Source: Streptomyces spinosisporus (GTDB taxonomy: Bacteria; Actinomycetota; Actinomycetes; Streptomycetales; Streptomycetaceae). Taken from it: 54,890 nt of DNA. Below, piece after piece: positions 15,280 through 25,100 of this stretch (positions are counted from its first letter, which is position 1; every line of letters begins with the position of its first letter). The DNA is taken from positions 1 through 54,890 of the forward strand of contig NZ_JALDAX010000032.1 of the NCBI RefSeq assembly GCF_022698145.1, given 5' to 3'. Below the pieces are notes generated by a model. That model was not told the DNA's origin. It worked only from the letters and a program-made list of their open reading frames with translations, and searched no databases. The position numbers and the translations under genes were made by a program.

Positions 15280-15299
15280 CGACGCCTGCTCCGGCGTCG
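15280..15299. terminator. Short hairpin between two small tail genes
   Basis: CGACGCC pairs perfectly with GGCGTCG around a 6-base loop. It lies directly downstream of the interrupted gene on the minus strand and upstream of the next start. It may be a weak terminator or processing site. Confidence 0.4.
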
Positions 15300-15312
15300 C
15301 CCCATCCGCCGC

Positions 15313-15525
15313 TTAGCTGATGGCGCGACTCGTCGCGGTCACCTCCATGACCGAGTTCACCGATGCAACCTCCGACAGATCGCCGATAGCGTCTGCCAGG
15401 ACAGCGACCACGGCATCGCGGTCGGTTTAGTCAAGCGCCCCGGTGTCAAAGCGGACGATGACACTGAGTCCTTCCGTGTCCACCTTCGATGCGTTGATCG
15501 CGTAGTACGGCAGAGTTTCAGCCAT
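15313..15525 (-). pseudogene. Small tail-region gene interrupted by one in-frame TAA
   Basis: From an ATG with a strong AAGGAAGGA upstream, 32 codons run MAETLPYYAINASKVDTEGL onward to TGALD, then TAA at 15429-15427. The same frame continues directly for 37 sensible codons (TDRDAVVAVLADAIGDLSEV to TATSRAIS) and ends in a second TAA. The joined 70-residue product would have a strand-helix-strand layout like the neighbouring 86-residue protein. This is either a nonsense mutation, a sequencing error, or readthrough. If the first TAA is used, only a 32-residue peptide is made. Confidence 0.6.
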
Positions 15526-15603
15526 TACGGTTCCTTCCTTTGGTTGGTATGTGCTGTCGCAGTTGGCCCGGCGCCAGGGGCGATGATCGCCCAGGGCGCA
15601 GAG

Positions 15604-16557
15604 CTACAGCGAGTACATGAGGTTCATGGCGATCCACGGTGGCGTGATCCCCGTGCCGCCCACGATCTGTAGCGAGCCATCCGTATTGAAATCGATCTTG
15701 ATTGACAGTGACGTCGACGACGCCGCCGAACACGCGCAACTCATCGACCGGCGCGACGCCGGCCGGGCACTCGCCGGAAGGTTCGCGCTGAACGGCATCC
15801 CGCCATTCACAGGCGAGCTGCCGCTGTAGGTGGCGTTGATGCCACCGCGCCACTGCACGAACTGCGTCCCGAGGACGTTGATTACCCGGTACTGCGGGGT
15901 GCCGTTGCTGTTGCCGTCACCGGTGTAGCCGCTGGCCAGGGCCGGTGATGTCCAGTCGACGACGACCGCGAAGTTCCCGGCGGCGAGGCTGCCGGTGATG
16001 CTGCCGCTTCCGGCGACGGTCAGGTTGATACCGACGACGAAACTGTCGTCGGTCTTCAGTGTGTTGACGGCGGACCGATACAAGTTGGTATCACGGGTGG
16101 CCGTGCCAGAGCCCCACTGGTGGGCGCCGTCGGCGGAGACGTAGAAGCGCCCCACACTCTCGCCACTGACCTTGGCGTACAGCACGTCAGACGTCGTGGC
16201 CGAGCCGAGGACACCGTAGCCGCCGCCGTTGGCCGCGCCGCCGATATCGATCGCTTTGCCCTGGGCGATGGTGAGGCTGCTGCCGAATGTGCCGCTGCTG
16301 TTAGGGATCTCCACCCACGACCCGGAGGCTGGCACGGTGCCGTTGGAGAAGTAGGTGCGGTAGCTCGTGTTGGACTCGGTGATCGGCTTCCCGGGGTAGG
16401 GCGAGGACGGGCGGGTGGATGAGGTGACGATCTGGAATCCGGCCGCGGCATCGAGCTTGTCGAGGTTTTGGCCGATGTCCTGGGTGTAGTTGACGAGCTC
16501 GGACCCGTCCGACTTGGATTTGTACAGGCCGAGGCGCGTGGTGGACGGGTCAGGCAC
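15604..16557 (-). CDS. Minor tail / tail fibre-like protein
   Basis: 317 residues from GTG. It begins with a short helical anchor (GSELVNYTQDIGQNLDKLD). The rest is a Ser/Gly/Thr-rich beta structure with PNSSGTFGSSLTIAQGKAID and VLGSATTSDVLYAKVSG, typical of a fibre shaft, and it ends LQIVGGTGITPPWIAMNLM. Between roughly 15701 and 15762 the frame reads as low-complexity Ser/Arg/Cys, while a shifted frame there reads PVDELRVFGGVVDVT. This hints at two compensating frameshifts. It may be part of the distal tail or the receptor-binding apparatus. Confidence 0.7.
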   Translation of the reverse strand: MPDPSTTRLGLYKSKSDGSELVNYTQDIGQNLDKLDAAAGFQIVTSSTRPSSPYPGKPITESNTSYRTYFSNGTVPASGSWVEIPNSSGTFGSSLTIAQGKAIDIGGAANGGGYGVLGSATTSDVLYAKVSGESVGRFYVSADGAHQWGSGTATRDTNLYRSAVNTLKTDDSFVVGINLTVAGSGSITGSLAAGNFAVVVDWTSPALASGYTGDGNSNGTPQYRVINVLGTQFVQWRGGINATYSGSSPVNGGMPFSANLPASARPASRRSMSCACSAASSTSLSIKIDFNTDGSLQIVGGTGITPPWIAMNLMYSL

Positions 16558-16592
16558 GAGGGCCCTCCATTCGGTAGGTAAGGACGCGCGGG

Positions 16593-16616
16593 AGGCGGGC
16601 CCCGAAGGGCCCGCCT
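16593..16616 (-). terminator. Terminator hairpin after the 139-residue gene
   Basis: A perfect 10-bp stem, AGGCGGGCCC with GGGCCCGCCT, around the tetraloop CGAA. It begins 3 bases after the stop codon at 16620. Confidence 0.7.
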
Positions 16617-16619
16617 ATC

Positions 16620-17039
16620 TCACGTGAGGGTGACGGTCGTGCCGGTGGTGTCGTAGGTGGTCGCGAAGTCGGTGTACTCGCGCAGGACGACGGTCTTGCC
16701 TGCGTCCTTGAGGGCTTGGGCGATCTCCTGCGCGGTCAGCGCGCCGGAGTAGGAGACGGTGTCTGTCGGCCAGCCGGGCACGTCGTACTTGGTGGACATC
16801 CAACCTGTGTGCCAGCAGTCTTCCGGGCTGTTGTTCTCGTCCGGCCGTACGCCGGGCACGAAGATGAGCCACAGCTTCCCGGGGTACGTGACTGACCCGC
16901 TACCGGGGACGGAGACGTTGTGGTTTTCGACATCCCTTTCCGCCCAGAACTGCTTTGCCAGTTGGTCTGCTTCTGCGATGTTGGGGCTGCCCGAGTCATC
17001 GGACACACTCATCCAGCCGTCGCTATTCCAGATGAACAT
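16620..17039 (-). CDS. Hypothetical tail-region protein
   Basis: 139 residues, beginning MFIWNSDGWMSVSDDSGSPN. It has a helix (EADQLAKQFWAERD), a Trp-rich beta middle (GKLWLIFVPGVRPDENN and WHTGWMSTKYDVPGW) and a C-terminal helix-strand. It is probably a soluble structural or assembly protein of the distal tail. No family was recognised. A strong terminator follows immediately. Confidence 0.6.
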   Translation of the reverse strand: MFIWNSDGWMSVSDDSGSPNIAEADQLAKQFWAERDVENHNVSVPGSGSVTYPGKLWLIFVPGVRPDENNSPEDCWHTGWMSTKYDVPGWPTDTVSYSGALTAQEIAQALKDAGKTVVLREYTDFATTYDTTGTTVTLT

Positions 17040-17066
17040 GATGGTTTTCCCTTCGTTGTCATTCCT

Positions 17067-17603
17067 TCATTGACCCAAGAGCGGGCGTTCTGGGGACAGC
17101 GGGACGGGTAGCTCCCCGTACACCATCTGCCAGCGGGCGATGTCCACTCGTTCGCGCTTCGCGCGGATACCGCGAGCCGTCACCCCGTGATTAGCGCGGA
17201 TCACGTTCAGCGGATCCTCCTCGCCAGACGGTGGCAGCACCTGCACTCGGCTCGTCTTCGCGTCCGCCACCCTCAGCCGGTGCGCCGCCCGCGCGTCGGC
17301 GGTCGACGCCGCGTTGAACAGTGTGATTGCTTCCGCGTCTGGACGCGTCGACGTCACCAGCCCCACACGGAGAGCGGCGTCGTCTCGGCCTGGGGCGTCC
17401 GGAAGGTACGGCTCGTGCAGGACGATGTCCAAGGCCTCGTCGGGATTGACCAGCTCGTACTCCGCCATGCGCCACTCGATCGTGGACGGCGGGAACGTGT
17501 GGCAGTGGATGCTGCCGTCAGGCTTGCGCATCGTCACCATCCAGATCGGGGTGCCGGTCGAGGTGGTTGTCGCGTCGGCTGCCTGCACTTCGTATGTGTC
17601 CAT
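17067..17603 (-). CDS. Hypothetical tail-region protein, 178 residues
   Basis: Starts MDTYEVQAADATTTSTGTPI at an ATG 8 bases after the tail tip gene; upstream in-frame codons lie inside that gene. The first half is beta-rich (WMVTMRKPDGSIHCHTFPP), and the second half contains helical stretches and a basic segment VTARGIRAKRERVDIARWQM. It is likely a minor tail or baseplate-associated protein. The function is unknown. Confidence 0.6.
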   Translation of the reverse strand: MDTYEVQAADATTTSTGTPIWMVTMRKPDGSIHCHTFPPSTIEWRMAEYELVNPDEALDIVLHEPYLPDAPGRDDAALRVGLVTSTRPDAEAITLFNAASTADARAAHRLRVADAKTSRVQVLPPSGEEDPLNVIRANHGVTARGIRAKRERVDIARWQMVYGELPVPLSPERPLLGQ

Positions 17604-17611
17604 GTCGTTCC

Positions 17612-20479
17612 TCAGATCCTGAAGCACCAGAAGTACACGGCCCAATCGGTGTGGGCTGCCGGTGAAATGGTGATCGTGAAGCCGGTATCGTCCGAAGCTG
17701 TGATGGCCTGCTGGTGAACGATGTCGTCGCGGACCGAGACCAGCGGCAGCATCTGGGTGAGCATCGTCGGCCCGAACGAAGCCGAATAGCTTGAGGCCCC
17801 ACTCGTGGGCGACACGGACCCGGTGAAGAGGCCATCGTTTGTGTCGGCTGCGATGAAGTCGGCCCACCTGCCGACATGACGGGTCCGGTCGGAGACGAAG
17901 TCGAAGTACTGGCCATGGGTCGTGTCGTTGGGATTCCAGCCCACGCGGCCCTTGTTGCTGTCCGCCGAGTAGAACCCGCCGTCCGAGCCGTTCGAGTTCC
18001 AGCCCGCGAAGAACACGCTGGACGTCAACCGCACATACGGGCCGCGCCGGGCCTGCGTATCCTCCCGCACAAGGGCAAGCTCGGACGTCCCCGAGGTAAG
18101 GAAGCAGCGCGCGAAGACGTCGATCCCGTCGCCAGGATCGTAGGCGCTGCCGTTGACGCCGATGTTGGAGTCGCTGCCGGACGAAACGGCGTTGATGTAG
18201 GCGAAGTTGCTGCCGCTGTCAGGGTAGAAGCGGATCTCGGGCAGGAACGTGGCAGTCGGGTTGATCTCCATCCGCTTGCCGGACGTGCCGGAGACGAGCT
18301 GCCCGATGATGCTGACGTCGCCGGTGTCGGCGTCCGCGAACAGGGTGCGGGTGCCGGCCGAGTTGTACAGCTCGTAGCCGTCCGCGGAGATCCGGGCACG
18401 GGCCCCGGTGTCGGCGGTCTTGATCTCCCCGGCCATCACCCAGGATGCGGTGATCGTTCCGGCTGTCACCTTCGACACGGTCAGGTCGGAGATGTGTGCG
18501 TCGTCGATGAGGAGCGCGGTCGCCGACGCTGAATCGCTGGGCCCGGACTTGTTGCCCGCCTTGTCCACGGCGATCACCCGCACGTAGCGGGCGGAGGTTT
18601 CCTCGACCTGCACCGTGTACACGACGGGAATCTGAGCCTGGATCATGCCCGCGTTCGCAGGGACCTTCCCCTTCAGCGTGCTGTCGCTGGGGGTGAAAGT
18701 GGGCTCGTAGTCGACGTGGACTTCAAGATGGTCCAGGTCGGATTCCAGGTTGAACGTGCCGCCGGACGACTTGCCCAGCTCGTGCGTGATCTGCAGGGCG
18801 ATCCGCGACCCCGCCACGCTCGGAGGCGCCGGCGTGCTCGGCGGGATGTTGTCCGAGGTCGCCACGAACGTCGTCGTCGCCGACCAGGCGCCGGTGTTGC
18901 CGGTGGTGTCGACGCCGCGGATCTGCACGTCGTAGCCGATCCCCGGGGAGAGGTCCAGCAACTCGGCCGTGGTGTGGTCCCACGCAACGGTCATGTACTG
19001 CCACTGGTTGTCCGGCGCGGCGAACGGCTGCGCCCAGATCTGCATGTCTTCCCAGCGGATCTGTGAGCAGGCCGCCCACGTCGCCGGGTAGATCATGTCG
19101 GTGTCGATGGCGTAGCGGATGTCGTAGTGGTCGCCGTCCAGCACAGTGGAGCCGTCGACGTTGTTGGGGGCGTTCCACGACAGGATGACGCGCGCGCGGG
19201 TGAAGCCGCGGTCGTCGAGGTAGGCGGCACCGAGGAAGGGCTCGACGAAGGTGGGGACTCCGGGCACCGAGGTGTCGGAGTTCGGACGGGAGCCGATGGG
19301 CTCCGTCGAGGAGTTGGTGAGCTGCCGGGAGAAGTCGCCTACGGTCACCGTGGACGTGGTGTCGGTCTCGAACTCGATGTACTGGGTGAGGTCGGTCCAG
19401 GTGCCGTCTCCGGCCCGGTAGGCGACCGTGTACCCGGCGGTGACCGCCCAGTTGGCCTCGGTCACCTGCAGCTTGAGCGGGTTGATGCGCTGGCCCCGGA
19501 ACGTGATCTCTGTGCTGGTGTCGATGAGGCCGGCGTCCGGGTCGTACACCCACACCCGGTCGCCGACCTGGAAGGTGCCGTGGACGTCGTAGTCGGCGGT
19601 GGACAGGGTGAGGGCGTTGCGGGTGGACGTGTACTGGTTGAGGGCCAACTGTGCCCGGGTCGTGGCGTTCGCGGTCTCTGTGCCCGATTCGGACACGAGG
19701 CGGGTCATGTTCAGCGGGTTGCCGTGGATGTCCTTGTAGCCGGTGGCCGGGGTGATGTCGGCGCTGCCGGTGGCGATGGTGGTGCCCTCGCCCTCGGCGA
19801 GGAGGACGACGCGGGTGGTGTAGTCCTCGACGTCGCGGGTGACGTCCATGCTGGACGGCAGGGCCCGCATCGTCATGTCCTCGCCCGAGCCAACGGCCAT
19901 GAGGACACAGGTGGGCTCGGTGACGAATAGGTCCTCGTCGGGCCCGGCATCTAGGGTGCCGTCCCCGTTGACCCGCCACGACACCGGCACGCTGTCGGTG
20001 GACATGGTGTCGCACACGTAGGTGATCGCCGTGCGGGGCGACTCGTACTGGTGCCTTCCCGTGTACAGGCCGGCCACCGGGTAGATGGTGCCCGCGGTCA
20101 CCGCGCCCGCCCCGGAGGCTGGGAGCAGCATGTTGATGGTGTCGGCGAACGTGGCGGAGGCGGGTTCGACGGCGTTCTCGTAGACGGAGCCCTTGTTGTC
20201 CTCGTCGCCGAGCCACATGGCCATGCCGACGCCGCCGACAGTCAGGTCGTCCATGGGGGCGTTGGTGCGGCCGTCGTCGCCGATGGTCTTGGTGCGGACG
20301 ACGCCGACGTAGCGGGCGGTGGTGAGGAGGTTGTCGCCGTACTGGAGCGGGTCCAGGCGGCCGGGGATGATCGCGACGTGGCCGAAGTAGTCGAGGGCGT
20401 CGAGGACGTCGCGAGGGGTCCCGGACTTGAGTTTGATCTGCCATGACCCGAGGGCCTTCAGAACCTCTTGGACGGCCAC
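17612..20479 (-). CDS. Large tail tip / host-specificity protein with fibronectin-like domains
   Basis: 955 residues. The N-terminal 400 residues look like a tail-hub region (KALGSWQIKLKSGTPRDVLD and later DYDVHGTFQVGDRVWVYDPD). Around 430-640 there are fibronectin type III-like repeats (RARVILSWNAPNNVDGST, PGIGYDVQIRGVDTTGNTGA, RYVRVIAVDKAGNKSGPSDS). The C-terminal 300 residues resemble a phage tail fibre domain (VSKVTAGTITASWVMAGEIK, ISADGYELYNSAGTRTLFAD) that probably contacts the cell. This is the usual position of a J-like or central fibre protein after the distal tail gene. Confidence 0.8.
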   Translation of the reverse strand: MAVQEVLKALGSWQIKLKSGTPRDVLDALDYFGHVAIIPGRLDPLQYGDNLLTTARYVGVVRTKTIGDDGRTNAPMDDLTVGGVGMAMWLGDEDNKGSVYENAVEPASATFADTINMLLPASGAGAVTAGTIYPVAGLYTGRHQYESPRTAITYVCDTMSTDSVPVSWRVNGDGTLDAGPDEDLFVTEPTCVLMAVGSGEDMTMRALPSSMDVTRDVEDYTTRVVLLAEGEGTTIATGSADITPATGYKDIHGNPLNMTRLVSESGTETANATTRAQLALNQYTSTRNALTLSTADYDVHGTFQVGDRVWVYDPDAGLIDTSTEITFRGQRINPLKLQVTEANWAVTAGYTVAYRAGDGTWTDLTQYIEFETDTTSTVTVGDFSRQLTNSSTEPIGSRPNSDTSVPGVPTFVEPFLGAAYLDDRGFTRARVILSWNAPNNVDGSTVLDGDHYDIRYAIDTDMIYPATWAACSQIRWEDMQIWAQPFAAPDNQWQYMTVAWDHTTAELLDLSPGIGYDVQIRGVDTTGNTGAWSATTTFVATSDNIPPSTPAPPSVAGSRIALQITHELGKSSGGTFNLESDLDHLEVHVDYEPTFTPSDSTLKGKVPANAGMIQAQIPVVYTVQVEETSARYVRVIAVDKAGNKSGPSDSASATALLIDDAHISDLTVSKVTAGTITASWVMAGEIKTADTGARARISADGYELYNSAGTRTLFADADTGDVSIIGQLVSGTSGKRMEINPTATFLPEIRFYPDSGSNFAYINAVSSGSDSNIGVNGSAYDPGDGIDVFARCFLTSGTSELALVREDTQARRGPYVRLTSSVFFAGWNSNGSDGGFYSADSNKGRVGWNPNDTTHGQYFDFVSDRTRHVGRWADFIAADTNDGLFTGSVSPTSGASSYSASFGPTMLTQMLPLVSVRDDIVHQQAITASDDTGFTITISPAAHTDWAVYFWCFRI

Positions 20480-20483
20480 CCGT

Positions 20484-22136
20484 CTACCTCCTTACGCCGT
20501 AGACGGCTTCCGGCATGGCCGCAAGGTACTGATCCCGCAGGTCCGTGGCCGCGTCCCCGGAGGCGACCGGCAGCCGCAGCCGCACCTCATCCACGATGAT
20601 CACATCCGTGCCCGGTGGGAAATTCGCCACCGTCGGCGCGATCGTCGCCTCCACCGCATCAGCCGGCGCGGTCACCGTCCCGTCGTAGAACGTGTACGTG
20701 TTCACCGCGAGCGTGTTGGTGAGGGTGCCCGTCGACAGGTAGCCGCCGTCCTCGTCGAACCAGTTCACGTTCAGGTCGATCGCGCGGGCGGTGGCGCAGC
20801 GGATCCACCCGGAGGCGCGGTACACGGTGCCGCCCGTCACCGGGACGCGGTCGGACTCGATGCTCGGGAACTCGGCGACCCCGTCCGGGGTGAACTGGGC
20901 AGCCCCGGCCCCGGCCTTGACCGGTGTGGTCACCCGCACGGCGGTCCCGCCGTTGGCGTTCCAACCAGTGAGGTCGGTGTCGAAGCCCGGGTTCGCGTTG
21001 AGGGTTGTCCCGCCGCCGCCGGTAGTGGAGGCACCGAGCCAGAAGTCCAGCTTGGTGGTGGTGGCTTTCTGCACGCCGCCGTTGGCCGCCGCGGTGAAGG
21101 TGAGCGCGCTGCCGCAGGCGAACCTGTTGCCGTCCGTGTCGTCGTTGGTGGCGGTGAGGTAGCCCTGCGCGGACGTGTCGGCGTACGTCTCGGCCGTGTT
21201 CAGCCGCACGGACAGGGTGTCCGCGGTGCCGCGCTGGAGGTAGCCCTCGATGATGCGGGAGCCGCGCCGCAGCGTCAGGTCCAGGGTGGCCCGGCCCGGG
21301 TTCAGTGCTTTGGTGAGGCGGAGGATGACCATCTCGGGGTCGTTGCGGAGCAGCGTCGCCCCGTCCCAGTCGTCGACCTGCACGGCCGCCGCGGACATCA
21401 CCTGCCACAGCTTCGACCGGTAGGCGCCGCCGGTGTACGTCTGCACGTCGAGGGTGCCGCCACCGGACGCTGACCAGGTGACGTTGATGAGGCCGTTCGA
21501 CAGGGACCAGCCGGTCGCGGCGAGGGGCACGTCGGCGCCGTACACCTCCTGCCCGCCGGTCGTGGTGGCCTTGACGCGGCCGTTGAGGTAGTCGGTCGGG
21601 TCGCAGCCCCAGCGTGGGGAGAAGTCCGCCGGGACACCGCGGTACACGGTGATCGTGCCGTCGGCCCCAGTGCGGGTCATGACGGTGGCGTTCGTGTCGC
21701 CGGTGTAGTAGCCGTAGTGGCCGATCGGTGGAGCGTGCCAGCGCTCCCCGGCCAGGTCGAAATCGTTCAACCGGACAGCGCCGGTGAGGCGGGACTGAAG
21801 GTCGGTTTCCGCGTCGGAGCCGATCCGGTCCAGGCTCACCTTCCAGGCCGCGGTGACCATGTCCGTGCGGTACTCGGTGTACGTCGACGAGCACGACTTC
21901 ACGGCGTAGTAGCCGGAGCGTTCCGGCTTGTCGGTGAACGTGACGGGGATGACCTGCCCGACGATCAGCGCGTTGATTCCGTCATGGCGGGCGATGACCT
22001 GTGCCCGGGTGAGCGGCGGGTAGGACTCCTGCCCGTCGAGGTCGAGGGAACGGTCCCCGCCCGACTCCGTCGTATCGAACGTCTCCCGCAAAGGGATCCG
22101 GCCGATGGTGACGTCGCCCCAGTCGTACAAGGCCAT
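20484..22136 (-). CDS. Minor tail / distal tail-like protein
   Basis: 550 residues, immediately downstream of the tape measure gene, 1 base apart. The N-terminus (MALYDWGDVTIGRIPLRETF, then IVGQVIPVTFTDKPERSGYY) resembles distal tail or baseplate hub proteins. The C-terminal third (GFDTDLTGWNANGGTAVRVT to DVIIVDEVRLRL) is a jelly-roll like those of carbohydrate-binding modules. It probably connects the tail tube to the tip and may bind host glycans. Confidence 0.8.
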   Translation of the reverse strand: MALYDWGDVTIGRIPLRETFDTTESGGDRSLDLDGQESYPPLTRAQVIARHDGINALIVGQVIPVTFTDKPERSGYYAVKSCSSTYTEYRTDMVTAAWKVSLDRIGSDAETDLQSRLTGAVRLNDFDLAGERWHAPPIGHYGYYTGDTNATVMTRTGADGTITVYRGVPADFSPRWGCDPTDYLNGRVKATTTGGQEVYGADVPLAATGWSLSNGLINVTWSASGGGTLDVQTYTGGAYRSKLWQVMSAAAVQVDDWDGATLLRNDPEMVILRLTKALNPGRATLDLTLRRGSRIIEGYLQRGTADTLSVRLNTAETYADTSAQGYLTATNDDTDGNRFACGSALTFTAAANGGVQKATTTKLDFWLGASTTGGGGTTLNANPGFDTDLTGWNANGGTAVRVTTPVKAGAGAAQFTPDGVAEFPSIESDRVPVTGGTVYRASGWIRCATARAIDLNVNWFDEDGGYLSTGTLTNTLAVNTYTFYDGTVTAPADAVEATIAPTVANFPPGTDVIIVDEVRLRLPVASGDAATDLRDQYLAAMPEAVYGVRR

Positions 22137-22137
22137 C

Positions 22138-25100
22138 TCAGGCTCGCTCCCTGTCGAACTTGCGGAGGGCTTCCTTCATCTCGCTCACAAGCGCGTTCGC
22201 GGCCTGGCGGCGCGCGGCGGGGGTGGAGAAGTCGAAGGTGCCGGACACGGTGATGTTCTCGATGACGACGCTGCCGCCGCTGCCGGTCATGCTCTGCATC
22301 GCCGCCGTCTGCTCCGCGGTGAGGACGGCTTCCGGCTTGCGGGTCTTGTTGATCGCGAGCGTCGCCCCGGGCTGGAGGAGACCGCCGGAGTCGTACTTCG
22401 CGGCCGGGGCGAAGCCCCACTGGCTGGTGAACAGGGGGTCGTTGTAGCCGCGGGCGCTCTTGCCCATGTGGACGCCGCGGCCGCCGGACGACTCGACGTT
22501 CATTCCGGCGAGGGTGCCCGCAGTGTGACCGACGCCCGCATTCGTGATACCGATCATGAACGGGGACTTCAGGTTGCGGACCCAGCCGGACGGGCCGGGC
22601 GGGAACGAGCCGGTCGCCCACCGACGATGCGGACGTTCCCCCCTAATTACGGACTCAATGGCTGACATCAGTCCAGAACAGTCCCAACTGGGGTTCCCAT
22701 TTCCAGCCCATTGATACGGTAGTCCGTTTTGCGTCTTCACCCAGGCGAGCGCCCGCTGCACGGCGGGCCCGCCGACGGCTTTCTTGTCCTCGTTGCCGAA
22801 CCAGGACATCATCCCGTCGACGGCCTTGTTCGCCAGGCCCTTCAGCAGGCCGCCGAAGCTACCGCCGGGGATGCGGTTGATGAGCGGCCGCACCAGGCTG
22901 CTGAGGGCCTTCTGTCCGGCCGACTTCAGGCCGCCGATGACGAGGTCTTTCGCCCAGCTGGCGGCCTTGCCGATGGCGCCGCCGACTGCGGAGGTGACGG
23001 TGCCGACGATGCCGCCGGAGGCGAAGTGCTGGGTGCCTCCCTGGTAGCGGCGCTTCTCCTCAGTACGGGAGGGGTTGCCGCCGGTGCCGGTGGGGTGGTC
23101 CTGGCCGAGGATGGCGTCGATGCCGCGGTGTCCGCCGAGCTGGGCGACCTGGGCCTTGGACAGGATGCGTTCGCCGGGGGTGAGCATCGCGGGGACGGTG
23201 TCGCTGTTGCCGGTTCCGGGGACGACACCACCGCGGTTGAAGCCGAGCGAGATCGACGGCAGGGTCAGCTTGCTGCTGATCTTCCCGGCGATGGTGTTCC
23301 ACATTTTGCGGATGCCGTTGTTGTAGACGGTGCCGACGACGAATTTGACCGGGCTTCCGATCTTCGACTTCACGCCGTCCCAGATCGTGCCGAGGCTGTT
23401 CTTCAGGTTGGAGAAGGCGGTCTTCATCCCGGACGCGAATCCGGAGATCTTCGAATTGATCGTGGAGAAAATCGACTTGACCTTGTCGGACGCCGAATTC
23501 CACATGGAAGACCACGTGTTCGTGATCGACGTTTTCAGGCTGGTCACACTGTCGCGGAAGCTCTTCCACGCGCCGGTGAATGCGGTCTTCAGCCCGGACC
23601 AGAAGCTGTTCCACTTGTCTTTGACGGTGTTCCACAGGCTGTTCCAGATGGCGACGACGCCGTTTTTCAGATCGGTGAAGATCTGCTTCGTCTTCGACCA
23701 CAGCCCGGTGAAGAACCCGATGATCGCATTCACCAGATCAGGGATGATCGAGTGCCCGACGAGAACGTCGTACAGATGCTGGAAGAAGCCGACGATCATC
23801 TTCACGCCGTCGCTGACGGCGTTCACGAAGTTGGTGACCCACCCGATCACCGTCGTGATCACCGGAACCAGGATGTTGATCGCCCCGGTCAGCACGGTTG
23901 CCAGCAGTTGCGCCAGCCCGGTGATCAGAGGCAGCAACGGCGTGAGGACCTGCAGCGCCAGAGTCAGCAGCGACGTCGTCAGCTGAGCGATCGGCGGGAT
24001 CAACGGCAGCAGAGCGTTGATGATCTGCGGGAACATGGGTGCCAGCGCGGCAAGGAACTGGCCGAACATCTGCACAATCGGCACCAGCGCGCCCACGATC
24101 GGCAGGAGGCCCTGAGCGAGCGCACCCACCAGCGGCACGATCGCCGCCGCGATCGACGAGATGATCGGGCCGAGCGCGGTCACGATCGCCGCGATCAGAT
24201 CCCCGAGCGGCTTCAGCAGCGGCATGACCGCTTCCACCACGCCGACGAGGACCCCGCCCACCTGCGTCACGATCGGCAGAAGCGCGTCGATGATCGGCAT
24301 CAGCGCCTCACCGAGGGTCTTCGCCAGCTCCGCAAGGACCGGGCCGAACCGTGTCGCCAGGTCCGTGATGACCGGGGCCAGCTTCGCCAGCAGCGGCAAC
24401 AGCGCCTGAATCACCGCACCGAGCGTCCCCGCGAACAGCTTGGCGATCGCGTTGATCGCGGTGAAGATACTCGTGAGGGCCTTCTGCACCTCGGGCATCG
24501 CGGTGATGCGGCGCAGCTCGGCGAACACCGACCCGAGCGTCCCGAGCGCATCCCCGCCACCAGCGGCCGCGGCCTTCATGATGTTGCCGATCGTGCCGCC
24601 GATGTCCCCGAGCAGCTGGCCGAACTGTTTCGCTACCTCGATCGCCCCGTTGATCGAGTCCTCCAGCGCGCCTGACTTGAAGGCACCACTGAGCTTCTGG
24701 GACACCCGGTCGGCGGCGCCAGCCGCGGCGGTGGTGAGCCGCTCGAACGCCGGCGACGCAGCAATCGAGATCTGGGTGAGGCCGGTGATGATCTGCCCCG
24801 GCAGCCGTGACAGGGGTGCGAGGCCGCCGTTGAGGCCGTCGAAGAGCTGGCGCAGCTGCCCCGACTTGCCGAGCTGTGTGATGGCGTCAGCGGCGTTCTT
24901 CGCCATCTGGTTGAGGACACCGGCCGTGCCCACCAGTCCGGCCTTCAGGGACGGCAGGACCGCGGTGGACAGCTGCGTGAACTTCTGCCCCAGCCCCGCG
25001 AACAGGGCGTTCTGCACGTCCAGTTTCAGCGCCCGCCATGCCTCCCGCTGGGCGAGGACCGCATCGACGAAGGCACGCGCGTTCGGGGCGAGCTTCGCCA

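Noticed and set aside
15617..15829. A plus-strand open frame opposite the end of the fibre-like gene
   Set aside because: No start signals; the minus-strand gene continues through it with a fibre-like C-terminus.
22729..24675. A 648-codon open frame on the plus strand opposite the tape measure gene
   Set aside because: It mirrors the coiled-coil gene in high-G+C DNA, is low-complexity Asp/Arg/His-rich, and lacks a promoter or ribosome-binding site.
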